A DNA stretch of 64,000 nucleotides from the NCBI GenBank assembly GCA_036397755.1, contig DASWII010000044.1, positions 1-64,000 of the forward strand. Direction: 5' to 3'. A program made the position numbers and the translations under genes. Shown piece by piece: positions 34,386 through 44,121 of this stretch. The notes under the pieces were generated by a model. It had not been told where the DNA came from, did not search any database, and worked only from the letters and a program-made list of their open reading frames with translations. Position 1 is the first letter of the stretch. Every line of letters begins with the position of its first letter. The DNA is from CAMYLY01 sp036397755 (GTDB lineage Bacteria; Gemmatimonadota; Gemmatimonadetes; Gemmatimonadales; GWC2-71-9).

Positions 34386-35609
34386 ATGGGTGGGCAGCGG
34401 ATCGAGTGGGAGAACGGGAAATTCGTGGTGCCGGACGATCCGATCGTTCCGTTCATCGAGGGCGACGGGATCGGTCCCGACATCTGGCGCGCCGCCGGCC
34501 GGGTGTTCGATGCGGCGGTCGAGACGGTGTCGGGTGGGCAGCGGCGCGTACATTGGCTCGAGGTGCTGGCGGGTGAGAAAGCCCACAGCGATTCGGGAGA
34601 ATGGCTCCCGGAGGCGACGCTGGACGTCATCCGCAAGCATCGCATCGCCATCAAGTGCCCCCTGACGACTCCCGTGGGAGGCGGGATTCGCTCGCTCAAC
34701 GTGGCGCTCCGCCAGATCCTGGACCTCTACGCTTGCGTGCGACCGGTGCGGTACTTCGCGGGCGTGCCTTCGCCGATGCGAGACCCGAGCAAGCTCAATG
34801 TGGTGATCTTCCGCGAGAACATCGAGGATGTCTACGCGGGCATCGAATTCGAGGCGGGATCGGCCGGCGCCGAGCGTTTGCGCGAGCTGCTGGTGAACGA
34901 ACTCGGCGCCAACGTACGAGAGGGGAGCGCGCTGGGGATCAAGCCGATGAGCGCGTTCAACACCAAGCGGTTGGTGGCCAAGGCCATTCGATATGCGGCA
35001 CGGCGGTCCCGTGCATCCGTGACGCTCGTGCACAAAGGGAACATCATGAAGTTCACGGAAGGTGCGTTCCGGGACTGGGGCTACGAGGTGGCCGCGGAGG
35101 AGTTCGCCGAAACGACGATCACCGAGCGGGCGCTCGGCGGCGGAGACCGGGGCGGCAGGATCGTCATCAAGGATCGCATCGCGGATGCCATGTTCCAACA
35201 GGTGCTGCTCCGGCCGGCGGAATACGACGTGATAGCCACCCCGAACCTGAATGGCGACTACCTGTCCGATGCCTGCGCGGCACAGGTGGGTGGCCTCGGC
35301 ATGGCGCCGGGCGCCAACATCGGTGACGGCTACGCGGTGTTCGAGGCGACCCACGGCACGGCGCCCAAGTACGCGGGTCAAGACAAAGTGAACCCGGGCA
35401 GCGTGATTCTCTCGGGCGCCATGATGTTCGAGGAGATGGGATGGGACGACGCGGCGGAGGCGATCGTGTATGGCCTCGAAGCGGCGATCGGCGGCAAGAC
35501 GGTGACGTATGACTTGGCTCGACAAATGGAAGGCGCCACCGAGGTCTCCACCTCGGGGTTCGCGGATGCGGTGATCGGTCACATTCGTTCCAGGGAGACA
35601 AGCGCATGA
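34386..35609 (+). CDS. icd: NADP-dependent isocitrate dehydrogenase
   Basis: 407 residues, the bacterial dimeric type. FIEGDGIGPDIW at the N-terminus, substrate loop PVGGGIRSLNVALRQ, RYFAGVPSP, HKGNIMKFTEG with the catalytic lysine, and ATHGTAPKYAGQ near the coenzyme site. Oxidative decarboxylation of isocitrate to 2-oxoglutarate in the TCA cycle. ATG 34386 has GAGAGG six bases upstream; a GTG six bases earlier is less likely. Overlaps pepA by four bases. Confidence 0.93.
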   Translation: MGGQRIEWENGKFVVPDDPIVPFIEGDGIGPDIWRAAGRVFDAAVETVSGGQRRVHWLEVLAGEKAHSDSGEWLPEATLDVIRKHRIAIKCPLTTPVGGGIRSLNVALRQILDLYACVRPVRYFAGVPSPMRDPSKLNVVIFRENIEDVYAGIEFEAGSAGAERLRELLVNELGANVREGSALGIKPMSAFNTKRLVAKAIRYAARRSRASVTLVHKGNIMKFTEGAFRDWGYEVAAEEFAETTITERALGGGDRGGRIVIKDRIADAMFQQVLLRPAEYDVIATPNLNGDYLSDACAAQVGGLGMAPGANIGDGYAVFEATHGTAPKYAGQDKVNPGSVILSGAMMFEEMGWDDAAEAIVYGLEAAIGGKTVTYDLARQMEGATEVSTSGFADAVIGHIRSRETSA

Positions 35610-37099
35610 AGTCGGCGACGAGAGCTACCGCGATCGAACGGGTGCGGACACCGCTGTTGGCCGTGGTGATGGGGGAGCTGCGCGGTCGCGGCTTGCCGCC
35701 GTGGCTCCGAGGGCTCGACGGCGCGACCGGCGGCGCGCTGGGCCGTGCGGTGGCCACGCGGGACTTTCGTGGCAAGCGGGATGAGACCCTGCTGGTGTAC
35801 GGGCGCAACGGGCCGCGGCGGGTGCTGCTCGTGGGGCTCGGCACGCCGGAGGAAACGAGCCGCAGTGCCGTACGCCGCGCCGCCGCGATCGCCGCGCGGC
35901 AGGGCGTGACCCTCGGGGTGCCGAGCCTTGCGTTGTACGTCGCCGTCGAGCGCACGAGCGCCCTGACGTCGGAGGCGATCGGCCAGGTCGCCGTCGAGGG
36001 CGCGGCCCAGGGGGCGTGGGGGTTCGACGACCTCAAGGGCGTGGCTCCCGAAAAGGGCCGCCCCAATCGCGTGGAGCTCCTCGTGGATGCGGACGCGCGC
36101 GCCGACACGGAACGCGGGCGGAAGCTGGGGCAGGCAATCGCCGACGGTCAGACCCTGGCCCGCGGGTTACAACAACTGCCGGGCAACCACTGTACGCCGT
36201 CGCATCTGGCGAGTGTGGCCAACGACCTGGCCGGTCGGCACGGGTTCAAGGTTACCGTGCTGGGTCCGAAGGAACTCACCAAGATGGGGATGGGCGCGCT
36301 GCTCGCGGTGGCCCAGGGGTCGCAGCAGGAGCCACGGTTGATCGTCCTCGAGTACCGTGGCGCCGGCGGCGACGCGCCGCTGTGTTTCGTGGGCAAGGGG
36401 GTGACGTTCGACTCAGGCGGCATCTCCATCAAGCCCGCGGCGAGCATGGAAGAGATGAAGTACGACATGTCCGGGGCCGCGGCGGTCCTGGGCCTGTTCG
36501 AGGTGCTCGGTCAGGTCAAGCCCGGCGCAAACGTGGTGGGCATCGTGCCGGCCACCGAGAATCTCCCCTCTGGTACCGCGATCAAACCCGGCGACGTGGT
36601 CAAGAGCCATTACGGCAAGACGATCGAAATCGTGAACACGGACGCGGAAGGCCGATTGATCCTGGCCGACGCGCTCTCCCACGCACGGTCGTTTGCGCCC
36701 GCCTGCGTGATCGACATCGCGACGCTCACCGGGGCCGTCGTCATCGGGCTGGGACATCACGCAACCGCGGTGATGGGGAATGACGATCCGTTGCTCGACG
36801 AGATCCGTGACGCCGGCGCCCGCGCCGGTGAATTGTGCTGGCCGCTCCCGCTGTGGGAGGACTACCGCGAGCAGATCAAGTCGGACGTGGCCGACGTGAA
36901 GAACACCGGAGGGCGTCCGGCGGGAAGCATTACGGCTGGATGGTTTCTCAGAGAATTCGTCGAGGGACTGTGCTGGGCGCATCTCGACGTAGCGGGGACG
37001 GCGTACCTCGATGCCGATCGACCGGATATTGCGAAGGGACCGACGGCCGTCGGCGTGAGGCTCTTCTCGGAGTTCGTGCTCGGGCGCACGGGCGGGTGA
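35606..37099 (+). CDS. pepA: Leucyl aminopeptidase (M17)
   Basis: 497 residues. The C-terminal catalytic domain has the two-metal motifs GKGVTFDSGGISIKP (Lys, Asp) and the family signature NTDAEGRLILADAL. The end is typical (LDVAGTAYLD, GPTAVGVRLFSEFV). Cytosolic hexameric aminopeptidase removing N-terminal Leu and other residues; some homologues also bind DNA. ATGA overlap with icd, GTGA overlap with the next gene. Confidence 0.93.
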   Translation: MKSATRATAIERVRTPLLAVVMGELRGRGLPPWLRGLDGATGGALGRAVATRDFRGKRDETLLVYGRNGPRRVLLVGLGTPEETSRSAVRRAAAIAARQGVTLGVPSLALYVAVERTSALTSEAIGQVAVEGAAQGAWGFDDLKGVAPEKGRPNRVELLVDADARADTERGRKLGQAIADGQTLARGLQQLPGNHCTPSHLASVANDLAGRHGFKVTVLGPKELTKMGMGALLAVAQGSQQEPRLIVLEYRGAGGDAPLCFVGKGVTFDSGGISIKPAASMEEMKYDMSGAAAVLGLFEVLGQVKPGANVVGIVPATENLPSGTAIKPGDVVKSHYGKTIEIVNTDAEGRLILADALSHARSFAPACVIDIATLTGAVVIGLGHHATAVMGNDDPLLDEIRDAGARAGELCWPLPLWEDYREQIKSDVADVKNTGGRPAGSITAGWFLREFVEGLCWAHLDVAGTAYLDADRPDIAKGPTAVGVRLFSEFVLGRTGG

Positions 37100-38871
37100 C
37101 CCACGCGGCGCGTTGTGGCGCCGCCGTGGTGATCGTTCTGGGCATCGTCCCGGGGCGGGCGGCGGCGCAAGACACGACGGCAGTCGATCCTTCGGTAACC
37201 CTCGAGCGGGATTCGCTCCCCGCGGAGATCGTGCCGGCCACGCCGACCCTCCCGCTCCTCCCGGAGGTACCCATCGGCCCGTTGGCGCCGGGATCCCGAT
37301 ACGTGTTCACCCGGGATTCGATCCTCTGGTCGTCCGCCATCACGCTGGCCGATCTGCTGGCCGAGATTCCCGGAGTGTTCGTGGCCCGGACGGGCGTGTT
37401 CGGCCAGCCGGAGTACGTGCAATACGGCGGGCGGGGTGGATCCAGCCTGGAGATCTACTGGGACGGCGCGCGAATGACCCCGCTCGGGGCCGACAGCCTG
37501 TTCCACGATCCGACGTTGGTGTCGTTGCGCTACGTGCGTCAGGTGGACGTCGAAGTACTGCCGTCCGTGCTGCACGTCTATCTCGCGTCCGAACGGCACG
37601 AGGCGGGCGACGCCCGCTCCACCGTCCGCGTGATGGCGGGGGCGTTCCAGGCGGCCAACTACTCGGCGCTGTTCCAGAAGCGTACCGCCGGTGGGATCAG
37701 TCTCGACCTCGCGGCGGACTTTCTCGGCACCGACGGCGCGAGCGGCGCGGGCAGGACCGATCATCGATTCGACGTGTGGGGCAGGGTGGGCTGGATGCCC
37801 ACGGAGCGCGTCGACGCGTCGTATCAAGTGCGCCGGAGCCGCATGGACCGCGGCCTGGCCCAGACGGGCACGCCGGCCCGCGCCGGTTTGCGGACCGATC
37901 ACCGATTCCAGCTCACGGTCGCCTCGGCGCCGGCCGGCCGCGGGGCGCGCCTGGACGCCGGTCTCCTCGTCAGTTCATGGGCACCGGACTCGGGATCCGC
38001 CGAAAGCGATCAGCACGAGCGCAGGGTGTTTACGAGGCTGGCTGTCGACCGGCCGGATCTCGGAGCGTCCCTGGGATTCGAACTCGGGGATCGCTGGACC
38101 CCCTGGTCGGCGGACGCGCGGGCGGGGTGGGTTCCCGTCCCCGGCATTGTGCTCGCGGGCCAAGCCCGCACGGCGGAACACAAGGGCGGCCGCTCGTCGC
38201 AGTCCGTGCAGGGCAGTCTGGGCGTGTATCGCGGACCATTCTCGCTATCGGGTGAACTGGCGGTCGCCAAAGCGTTGCAGGCCCCGGCGCTCGCGTTCGA
38301 CACCGCGGTGGTCACGCGAGACGAAGCGGTGCGATTCGGCGTGGATCTGGGTCCGTTGCTGGGAACGGCATCGCTGGTGCGGCGGGATGGGTATGACCCG
38401 TATCCCTATCCCGAGCTCGTGGCCGTGGGGGCGTTGGGTCGCTCCGAGCCGGCGACCTACCTGGTGGCCGACGCCACGCTCGGCCCGTTTGCCGGGTGGA
38501 TGCTCACGGGATGGTACTCCGATCCGCTGCGTGGCGGTTTGGCGGCGTTGCAGCCACCCAAGCATGGGCGGTTCGCCGTCACCTTTCGGTCGAAGTTCTG
38601 GCGAACGTTTCGTTCAGGCGCGTTCGATCTCCAGGTGCGGTTCGCGGTGGAGTCGTGGAGTACGGGGGTCGCGGGCGTGAACAACGACGGCACGCCGATC
38701 GTGCTTCCGGGCGCCACGTTCATCGAGTACCACATTGCGTTTCAATTGCTTGGATTCACGGCGTTCTGGGACCTGCGCAACGGGCGCCTCTCGGATGCTG
38801 GATTCGTTCCGGGAATCCCGTATCCCAAAAACGCCCAGACGTTTGGCGTGACGTGGCGATTCGCAAACTGA
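37096..38871 (+). CDS. TonB-dependent receptor plug-domain protein
   Basis: 591 residues from GTG 37096, which overlaps the pepA stop (GTGA) and begins a signal peptide (VVIVLGIVPGRAAAQ). A plug domain follows: TLADLLAEIPGVFVARTG, YVQYGGRGGSSLEIYWDGARM, LRYVRQVDVEVLP. The rest is alternating beta-strand barrel sequence ending in Trp-Arg-Phe-Ala-Asn, a fair outer-membrane C-terminus. It is shorter than typical TonB-dependent transporters. Substrate unknown. Confidence 0.8.
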   Translation: MTHAARCGAAVVIVLGIVPGRAAAQDTTAVDPSVTLERDSLPAEIVPATPTLPLLPEVPIGPLAPGSRYVFTRDSILWSSAITLADLLAEIPGVFVARTGVFGQPEYVQYGGRGGSSLEIYWDGARMTPLGADSLFHDPTLVSLRYVRQVDVEVLPSVLHVYLASERHEAGDARSTVRVMAGAFQAANYSALFQKRTAGGISLDLAADFLGTDGASGAGRTDHRFDVWGRVGWMPTERVDASYQVRRSRMDRGLAQTGTPARAGLRTDHRFQLTVASAPAGRGARLDAGLLVSSWAPDSGSAESDQHERRVFTRLAVDRPDLGASLGFELGDRWTPWSADARAGWVPVPGIVLAGQARTAEHKGGRSSQSVQGSLGVYRGPFSLSGELAVAKALQAPALAFDTAVVTRDEAVRFGVDLGPLLGTASLVRRDGYDPYPYPELVAVGALGRSEPATYLVADATLGPFAGWMLTGWYSDPLRGGLAALQPPKHGRFAVTFRSKFWRTFRSGAFDLQVRFAVESWSTGVAGVNNDGTPIVLPGATFIEYHIAFQLLGFTAFWDLRNGRLSDAGFVPGIPYPKNAQTFGVTWRFAN

Positions 38872-38950
38872 CCACGGGATCGCGGTGCTTTACCGTCGGT
38901 TCCGGGACCGCTAGGTTTTCCGCCCCTGCCTGCACGGATCGAGGAGTCCT

Positions 38951-39826
38951 TTGCCCCACTCGATGACGGGATTCGGAACCGCGGAAGGCGTTTGTGGCGG
39001 CGGCCGCATCGCGGTGTCGGCACGGTCGGTCAATCATCGGCACTTGCAGGTGCAGTGCCGCCTGCCGTTGTCGCTCCAGGCCATGGAAGCGCCGATTCGC
39101 GACCGCGTGCGGGAGCGCCTCCAACGGGGCCACGTCAGTATCGCCATCTCATGGGAGCAGGAACCCGAGAGCCGGCTCGCCTTTCGTGTGGATGTCGCGC
39201 GCGCGAAGGCCTTGCAGGGGGCGCTCCAGGAGCTCGCCCGCGAGCTCGGGCTCGACGATCGACTCGACATGGCGTTCTTCGCGCGTCAGACCGACGTGCT
39301 CGTGCCGGCCGATGGCGGCGAAACGCCGGTGGAGCCGGACGAACTGCTGCTCGTGGTGGACCAGGCGCTCGATGGCCTCACGGCCGCGCGCGCGCGGGAG
39401 GGCGCCGCCTTGCGGGCCGCGCTGGAGCGGTCGCTCGCCCTCCTGGAATCGCACGCGACCGCCGTGGAGGTGCGCGCTCCGCTGCGGTTGGATGAGGAAC
39501 GCGAGCGGGTCCGCGCCCGGGTCGCGGACATCCTGGAGGGTCGGGACGTACCACAGGATCGGCTGGAACTCGAGATCGTGCTGCTCGCCGAGAAGCTCGA
39601 CGTCTCGGAAGAGGTCGTGCGGTTGCGCGCGCATATCCGAGCGGCCGGCGACGCGCTTGCCGGTACGGCGCCGTGCGGAAAGCGGCTGAGCTTTCTCGGG
39701 CAGGAGATGCTCCGCGAGATCAACACGATCGGATCCAAAGGGGCCGACACGGCGATCGTGGCGGCCGTGATCGAGATGAAGATCGAGTTGGAGAAGATCC
39801 GAGAGCAGGTCGAGAACCTTGAGTGA
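38951..39826 (+). CDS. yicC: YicC family endoribonuclease-like protein
   Basis: 291 residues. Starts SMTGFGTAEG, then SVNHRHLQVQCRLP near the N-terminus; the C-terminal domain has GKRLSFLGQEMLREINTIGSK and DTAIVAAVIEMKIELEKIREQ. Homologues are stress-linked endoribonucleases. TTG at 38951, four bases after GAGGAG, matches the family's N-terminus; ATG 38963 is an alternative. The gene precedes gmk, its common neighbour. Confidence 0.92.
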   Translation: MPHSMTGFGTAEGVCGGGRIAVSARSVNHRHLQVQCRLPLSLQAMEAPIRDRVRERLQRGHVSIAISWEQEPESRLAFRVDVARAKALQGALQELARELGLDDRLDMAFFARQTDVLVPADGGETPVEPDELLLVVDQALDGLTAARAREGAALRAALERSLALLESHATAVEVRAPLRLDEERERVRARVADILEGRDVPQDRLELEIVLLAEKLDVSEEVVRLRAHIRAAGDALAGTAPCGKRLSFLGQEMLREINTIGSKGADTAIVAAVIEMKIELEKIREQVENLE

Positions 39827-40481
39827 GCGTGAGTCGGGGCGCGCGCGTCTGTTCGTGTTGTCCGCGCCGTCCGGGGCGGGAAAGACGACGATCGTGCAGG
39901 CATTGGTGGATCGGCGGTCGGACGTCGCGCACAGCGTCTCAGCCACCACGCGAGAGCCCCGCGCCGGCGAGCGTGACGGCATCGATTATCACTTCCTGAC
40001 CCGTGACGCGTTCGAGCAGCGCGTGGCGGCGGGAGACTTTCTCGAGTGGGCCGAGTACAGCGGTCACCTGTACGGCACGCTGGCGTCCGAGGTGGACGGC
40101 ATCCTCGCGGGTGGCAAGCACGTCGTGCTCGACATCGAGGTCCGGGGTGCCCGGCAACTGCGCCAGCGCCGGGACGATGTGGTGACTATCTTTATCCTCC
40201 CTCCGGCGGCCGAGGCGCTGCTCGAACGCCTTGGGGGCCGGAGCGCGGATCGGCCGGAGCAGGTCGCGCGCCGGATGCGACGCGCGATGGCGGAAATCGA
40301 GGAAGCGCCCGCGTACGACTTCGTGTTGGAGAACCGCGACCTCGAGATGGCGATCCGGGACGTCGCCGCGATCGTCGACGGAGCGCGGGCCGGATTGGAA
40401 CCCGGCGAGGTCGAGAATCGGGTGGTATCGCTGCGAACCGGACTTGCCCGGCTCGCCAAAACGATGAACGCAGATCGGTAG
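39819..40481 (+). CDS. gmk: Guanylate kinase
   Basis: 220 residues. P-loop SAPSGAGKTTIV, GMP-binding TTREPRAGERDGIDYHF, WAEYSGHLYGT. Phosphorylates GMP to GDP. The first in-frame start is TTG 39819, overlapping the yicC end by 8 bases. Followed nine bases later by rpoZ, a widely conserved gmk-rpoZ-coaBC order. Confidence 0.95.
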   Translation: MSERESGRARLFVLSAPSGAGKTTIVQALVDRRSDVAHSVSATTREPRAGERDGIDYHFLTRDAFEQRVAAGDFLEWAEYSGHLYGTLASEVDGILAGGKHVVLDIEVRGARQLRQRRDDVVTIFILPPAAEALLERLGGRSADRPEQVARRMRRAMAEIEEAPAYDFVLENRDLEMAIRDVAAIVDGARAGLEPGEVENRVVSLRTGLARLAKTMNADR

Positions 40482-40489
40482 GGAGTTGG

Positions 40490-40699
40490 ATGCACATCTA
40501 CACACCGGTGGAGGTTGCCAGCCAGGCGGGCAACAAGTACTTGGGGGTCCTCGTGGCGGCGAAGTTCGCGCGGTTTGTCAACGACTTCCCGCGTGACCGC
40601 TCGACCGAGGAGGTGAAGCTCACGACGCGCGCGCTCGACGCGCTTGCGGCCGGACAGCTCTCCTATCGGCTCGTACGCCGGCGGCGCCAAGAGACATGA
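40490..40699 (+). CDS. rpoZ: RNA polymerase omega subunit
   Basis: 69 residues. KYLGVLVAAKFARFVND, EEVKLTTRALDALAAGQLSY with basic tail VRRRRQE, consistent with omega and located between gmk and coaBC, the standard site. GGGAG precedes the ATG. Assists assembly of the beta-prime subunit and ppGpp binding. ATGA overlap with coaBC. Confidence 0.9.
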   Translation: MHIYTPVEVASQAGNKYLGVLVAAKFARFVNDFPRDRSTEEVKLTTRALDALAAGQLSYRLVRRRRQET

Positions 40700-41892
40700 C
40701 GCTGGCCGGCCGACGCGTCGTCTTGGGCGTGTCGGGCGGAATTGCGAGCTACAAAGCCTGCACCATCGCCCGGCGCCTGTCCGAGGCCGGCACGGCCGTC
40801 GACGTGGTGCTCACGTCGGCGGCCGCCGAGTTCGTGCGGCCGGTGACGTTCGAAGCCCTGACGGGTCGGCCCGTCCAGGCGTCACTCTGGGAGCGGGGCA
40901 GGGCGCTCACCCACATCCATCTCGCGCGGGACCCGGATCTGATCGTCGTTGCCCCCGCGACGGCCAACCTGCTGGCGCGGGCGGCACAGGGCCTGGCGGA
41001 CGATCTTCTCACCGCGCTACTGCTCGCCTCCACGCGGCCCGTGCTGGTCGCGCCCGCGATGAACGACGAGATGTTCGCGCACGCCGCAACGCAGTCGCAT
41101 CTGGATGTGCTTCGCGAGCGCGGGTGGGAGATCGTGGGTCCGGCGGTAGGGCCGCTGGCGGAGGGGACGAGCGATCGCCCGGGGAGAATGGTCGAGCCGG
41201 AGATCGTCGTGCAGCATGTGGCGCGTGCACTCACGGCGCCGTCGAGTGCCCTGCGGGGGAAGCACGTGGTGGTGACTGCCGGGGCCACGCGCGAGTATTT
41301 GGACGACGTGCGCGTCATCACCAATCCCTCGTCCGGACGGATGGGGGTCGCCTTGGCGTCCGCCGCGTGGATCCGGGGAGCCCGCGTGACGTTGGTGCTG
41401 GGTCCGACGGCCCTGCCGGCACCGCACGGTCCCGAGGTACGACGCGTCACGACGACCGCCGATCTCGCCGCGACGGTGACGGCACTCCTGGACTCGACGG
41501 ACGTCTTGCTCATGGCGGCGGCTCCGGCCGACTACCGGGCGCGTGAGCGATGGGCGGGGAAGCGCCCCCGCGGTGACGGCACGGTAACGGTGACGTTGGA
41601 ACCCACCACCGATGTGCTCGCCGCCGCGACCAAGGGCCGCAAGGCTGGGAGCGTGGTCGTCGGATTCGCGCTGGAGACCGGGGAAGGGGCACGCGATAGG
41701 GCGCGCGCCAAGCTGGAGCGCAAGGGAGCGGACCTCATCGTCCTGAATCGCGCCGACCAGTCGGACGCCGGGTTCGAGGTCGAGACCAACCGGGTCACGT
41801 TGGTGGGGCCGCGTGACGCCACCGACGTCCCCGCGGGAACGAAAGCGGAGGTGTCCGAGGCAGTGCTCGATGCTGTCGAGTCTTTGTTGTGA
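40696..41892 (+). CDS. coaBC: Bifunctional phosphopantothenoylcysteine decarboxylase/synthetase
   Basis: 398 residues. The N-terminal flavoprotein decarboxylase (CoaC) has GVSGGIASYKA, the catalytic His in HIHLARDPD and APAMNDEMF. The C-terminal synthetase (CoaB) has VVVTAGATREYLDDVR, the SGRMG nucleotide loop, AAPADYR and the lysine motif DLIVLNRADQ. Two steps of coenzyme A synthesis. Overlaps rpoZ and the UDG gene by four bases each. Confidence 0.95.
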   Translation: MTLAGRRVVLGVSGGIASYKACTIARRLSEAGTAVDVVLTSAAAEFVRPVTFEALTGRPVQASLWERGRALTHIHLARDPDLIVVAPATANLLARAAQGLADDLLTALLLASTRPVLVAPAMNDEMFAHAATQSHLDVLRERGWEIVGPAVGPLAEGTSDRPGRMVEPEIVVQHVARALTAPSSALRGKHVVVTAGATREYLDDVRVITNPSSGRMGVALASAAWIRGARVTLVLGPTALPAPHGPEVRRVTTTADLAATVTALLDSTDVLLMAAAPADYRARERWAGKRPRGDGTVTVTLEPTTDVLAAATKGRKAGSVVVGFALETGEGARDRARAKLERKGADLIVLNRADQSDAGFEVETNRVTLVGPRDATDVPAGTKAEVSEAVLDAVESLL

Positions 41893-42746
41893 CGGGAGCG
41901 GACGACCTCTTCGCGGCCTATGTGAAGCAGCGAATGCAGGCTGGGGAGACCGCGTGGATTCTGTCTCCGGGGACGCCGGTCCCCGTGCAGCCGCTCCGAT
42001 CGGAAGAGCGGTCCTCCGGGACGGGCATCCCGCCCCGCGAGCAGACCCCCGCGAGCCCGCGGGCCGGCCGCCAGCGTCGGGCGCCCGCGGCCAGCGCCGG
42101 TCCCAAGTGGAGCAAGGGACTGCCGGACGTTCCCGGTTCGGGCATCGTGATTCCCGCGCCGCCTACCGATCTGTTCTCCGCCGACCCCCTGGCCAACCGA
42201 ACGCTCGCGGAGCTCGAAGACGTGATCCGCGCCTGCACGGCATGCGTGCTGTGCAAACGGCGCAAGCAGGCGGTTCCGGGCGAGGGGCCCGGAGACGCGC
42301 GCCTGGTCGTGGTGGGCGAGGGGCCGGGGGCGCGAGAGGACGACCTCGGGCGCCCGTTCGTCGGGCGGGCGGGCGAACTGCTCACCGACATACTCTCGGC
42401 CATCGAGTTACCGCGCGAGCGGGTGTTCATTTGCAACGTCGTGAAGTGCCGGCCGCCCGATAACCGCACGCCCGCGCAGGACGAAATCGAGGCGTGCATG
42501 CCATTCCTCCACCGGCAACTTGCAATCATTCGGCCGGCAGTGATACTTGCAATGGGCGCGACGGCGGCGCAGGCCCTGTTGCAGACACGGCAGTCGCTCG
42601 GTTCGATGCGGAATCAGGTCCACGAGTACCGCGGCATTCCGCTCATCGTGACCTACCACCCCGCAGCGCTGTTGCGAAACCCGAACTGGAAGAAGCCAAC
42701 CTGGGATGACGTCCGTATCGCACGCCGGCTTGTCGACCGCGCCTGA
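41889..42746 (+). CDS. Family 4 uracil-DNA glycosylase
   Basis: 285 residues. A linker of about 95 Pro/Arg-rich residues precedes the catalytic domain. The iron-sulfur cysteines begin at CTACVLC. VVVGEGPGAREDDLGRPFVGRAG is motif 1, ICNVVKCRPPDNRTP carries further ligands, and YHPAALLRNP is the closing His motif. It removes uracil from DNA. The 3' end overlaps dnaB by 41 bases. Start GTG. Confidence 0.9.
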   Translation: MTGADDLFAAYVKQRMQAGETAWILSPGTPVPVQPLRSEERSSGTGIPPREQTPASPRAGRQRRAPAASAGPKWSKGLPDVPGSGIVIPAPPTDLFSADPLANRTLAELEDVIRACTACVLCKRRKQAVPGEGPGDARLVVVGEGPGAREDDLGRPFVGRAGELLTDILSAIELPRERVFICNVVKCRPPDNRTPAQDEIEACMPFLHRQLAIIRPAVILAMGATAAQALLQTRQSLGSMRNQVHEYRGIPLIVTYHPAALLRNPNWKKPTWDDVRIARRLVDRA

Positions 42747-44109
42747 CCAGTTCGCCGGGCGATCGACGCCCTGGAGCGAAGAAGCGGAGCAGGCGGTGCT
42801 CGGGGCGGTCCTCCTCGATCCCGATGCCGCGCTCCGCGTGGTCGAACTGCTCGACGACGCGGCGTTCTACCGCGACAGCCACCGCCGGATCTTCCGCGCG
42901 ATGGCCAAGATCGTCGAGCGCAACGACCTCGTCGATCCGTTGGTCCTGCGGGAGGAGCTGCATCGCGCTGGCGATCTCGACGCCTCGGGCGGCACCGATT
43001 ACATCGCCGAGCTGTTGGACGTCGTCCCTACGGCGGCCAACGTGGATTACCACTGCCGCATCGTCAAGGAAAAGGCGCTGCGCCGGCGGTTGATCGAGGC
43101 GGGCACGGACATCGTGCAGTCCGCGTACCAGGGTCCCGACGAGGTCGACACGCTGCTCGACCGCGCGGAGCAACGGATTTTCGAGATCTCGTTCCAGCGT
43201 GGGACCGACGAGGTCGTGCGCATCAAGGAGCTGATGTGGCGCACGATGGAGCGCATAGAAGCGCGCCATCGAGGCGACGAATCGGTACGCGGTGTGATGA
43301 GTGGCTTCACAGATTTGGATGCGAAGACCAACGGATTCCAAAGGAGCGACCTGATCATCGTTGCCGCGCGGCCGTCAATGGGCAAGACTTCGTTCTGTTT
43401 GAACCTGGCGGCAAACGCCGCGCTCGAGAACAACGTCCGCACGGCGATCTTCTCGCTGGAGATGTCGCGCGACCAGATCGTGGAGCGGTTGTTGGCCGCC
43501 GAGAGCTTCGTCGATCTCTCCCGACTGCGGAGCGGGCATCTGCGTGACGACGATTACCCGAAGATGTCCCGCGCCGCCGGACTGCTGGGCACGGCGCCCA
43601 TTTGGATCGACGACACACCGGCGCTCACCCTGCTCGAGCTGCGCTCAAAAGCTCGCCGCCTCAAGGCCGAGCACGATATCGGCTTGCTGATCGTCGACTA
43701 CCTCCAGCTCATCCGCGGGACGTCGAGGGCGGAGAGCCGCCAGGAAGAGATCAGCCTGATCTCGCGGTCGCTCAAGGCTCTCGCGCGAGAGTTGGACACA
43801 CCGGTTATCGCCCTGTCGCAGCTTTCGCGCGCTCCGGAACAACGCGGCGGAGATCGCCGCCCGCTGTTGTCGGATCTGAGGGACTCCGGCGCGATCGAGC
43901 AGGATGCCGACCTGGTGCTGTTCATCTACCGCGCGGAGATGTATCCGTCGGTGGTGGAGCGAGAACAAGGACAGGAAGGTGTGGCCGAGCTGATTCTCGC
44001 CAAGCACCGCAACGGCCCCACGGGGACTCTCAAGGCGACATTCCATAAGCAGTACACCCGGTTCGAGAACTACACGGATCGCCAGCCGAACCGCGGCGAC
44101 CTTCCCTGA
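42706..44109 (+). CDS. dnaB: Replicative DNA helicase DnaB
   Basis: 467 residues. N-terminal domain EEAEQAVLGAVLLDPDA, linker region, RecA-like motor with Walker A ARPSMGKTSF, H1a ALENNVRTAIFSLEMS, Walker B LLIVDYLQLI, SQLSRAPEQR, SDLRDSGAIEQDADLV and the arginine-finger region. Unwinds DNA at the fork. No intein. The ATG lies within the 3' end of the UDG gene; the first residues (TSVSHAGLSTAPDQF) are dispensable-looking. Confidence 0.95.
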   Translation: MTSVSHAGLSTAPDQFAGRSTPWSEEAEQAVLGAVLLDPDAALRVVELLDDAAFYRDSHRRIFRAMAKIVERNDLVDPLVLREELHRAGDLDASGGTDYIAELLDVVPTAANVDYHCRIVKEKALRRRLIEAGTDIVQSAYQGPDEVDTLLDRAEQRIFEISFQRGTDEVVRIKELMWRTMERIEARHRGDESVRGVMSGFTDLDAKTNGFQRSDLIIVAARPSMGKTSFCLNLAANAALENNVRTAIFSLEMSRDQIVERLLAAESFVDLSRLRSGHLRDDDYPKMSRAAGLLGTAPIWIDDTPALTLLELRSKARRLKAEHDIGLLIVDYLQLIRGTSRAESRQEEISLISRSLKALARELDTPVIALSQLSRAPEQRGGDRRPLLSDLRDSGAIEQDADLVLFIYRAEMYPSVVEREQGQEGVAELILAKHRNGPTGTLKATFHKQYTRFENYTDRQPNRGDLP

Positions 44110-44121
44110 CCCAGGCGGCGG

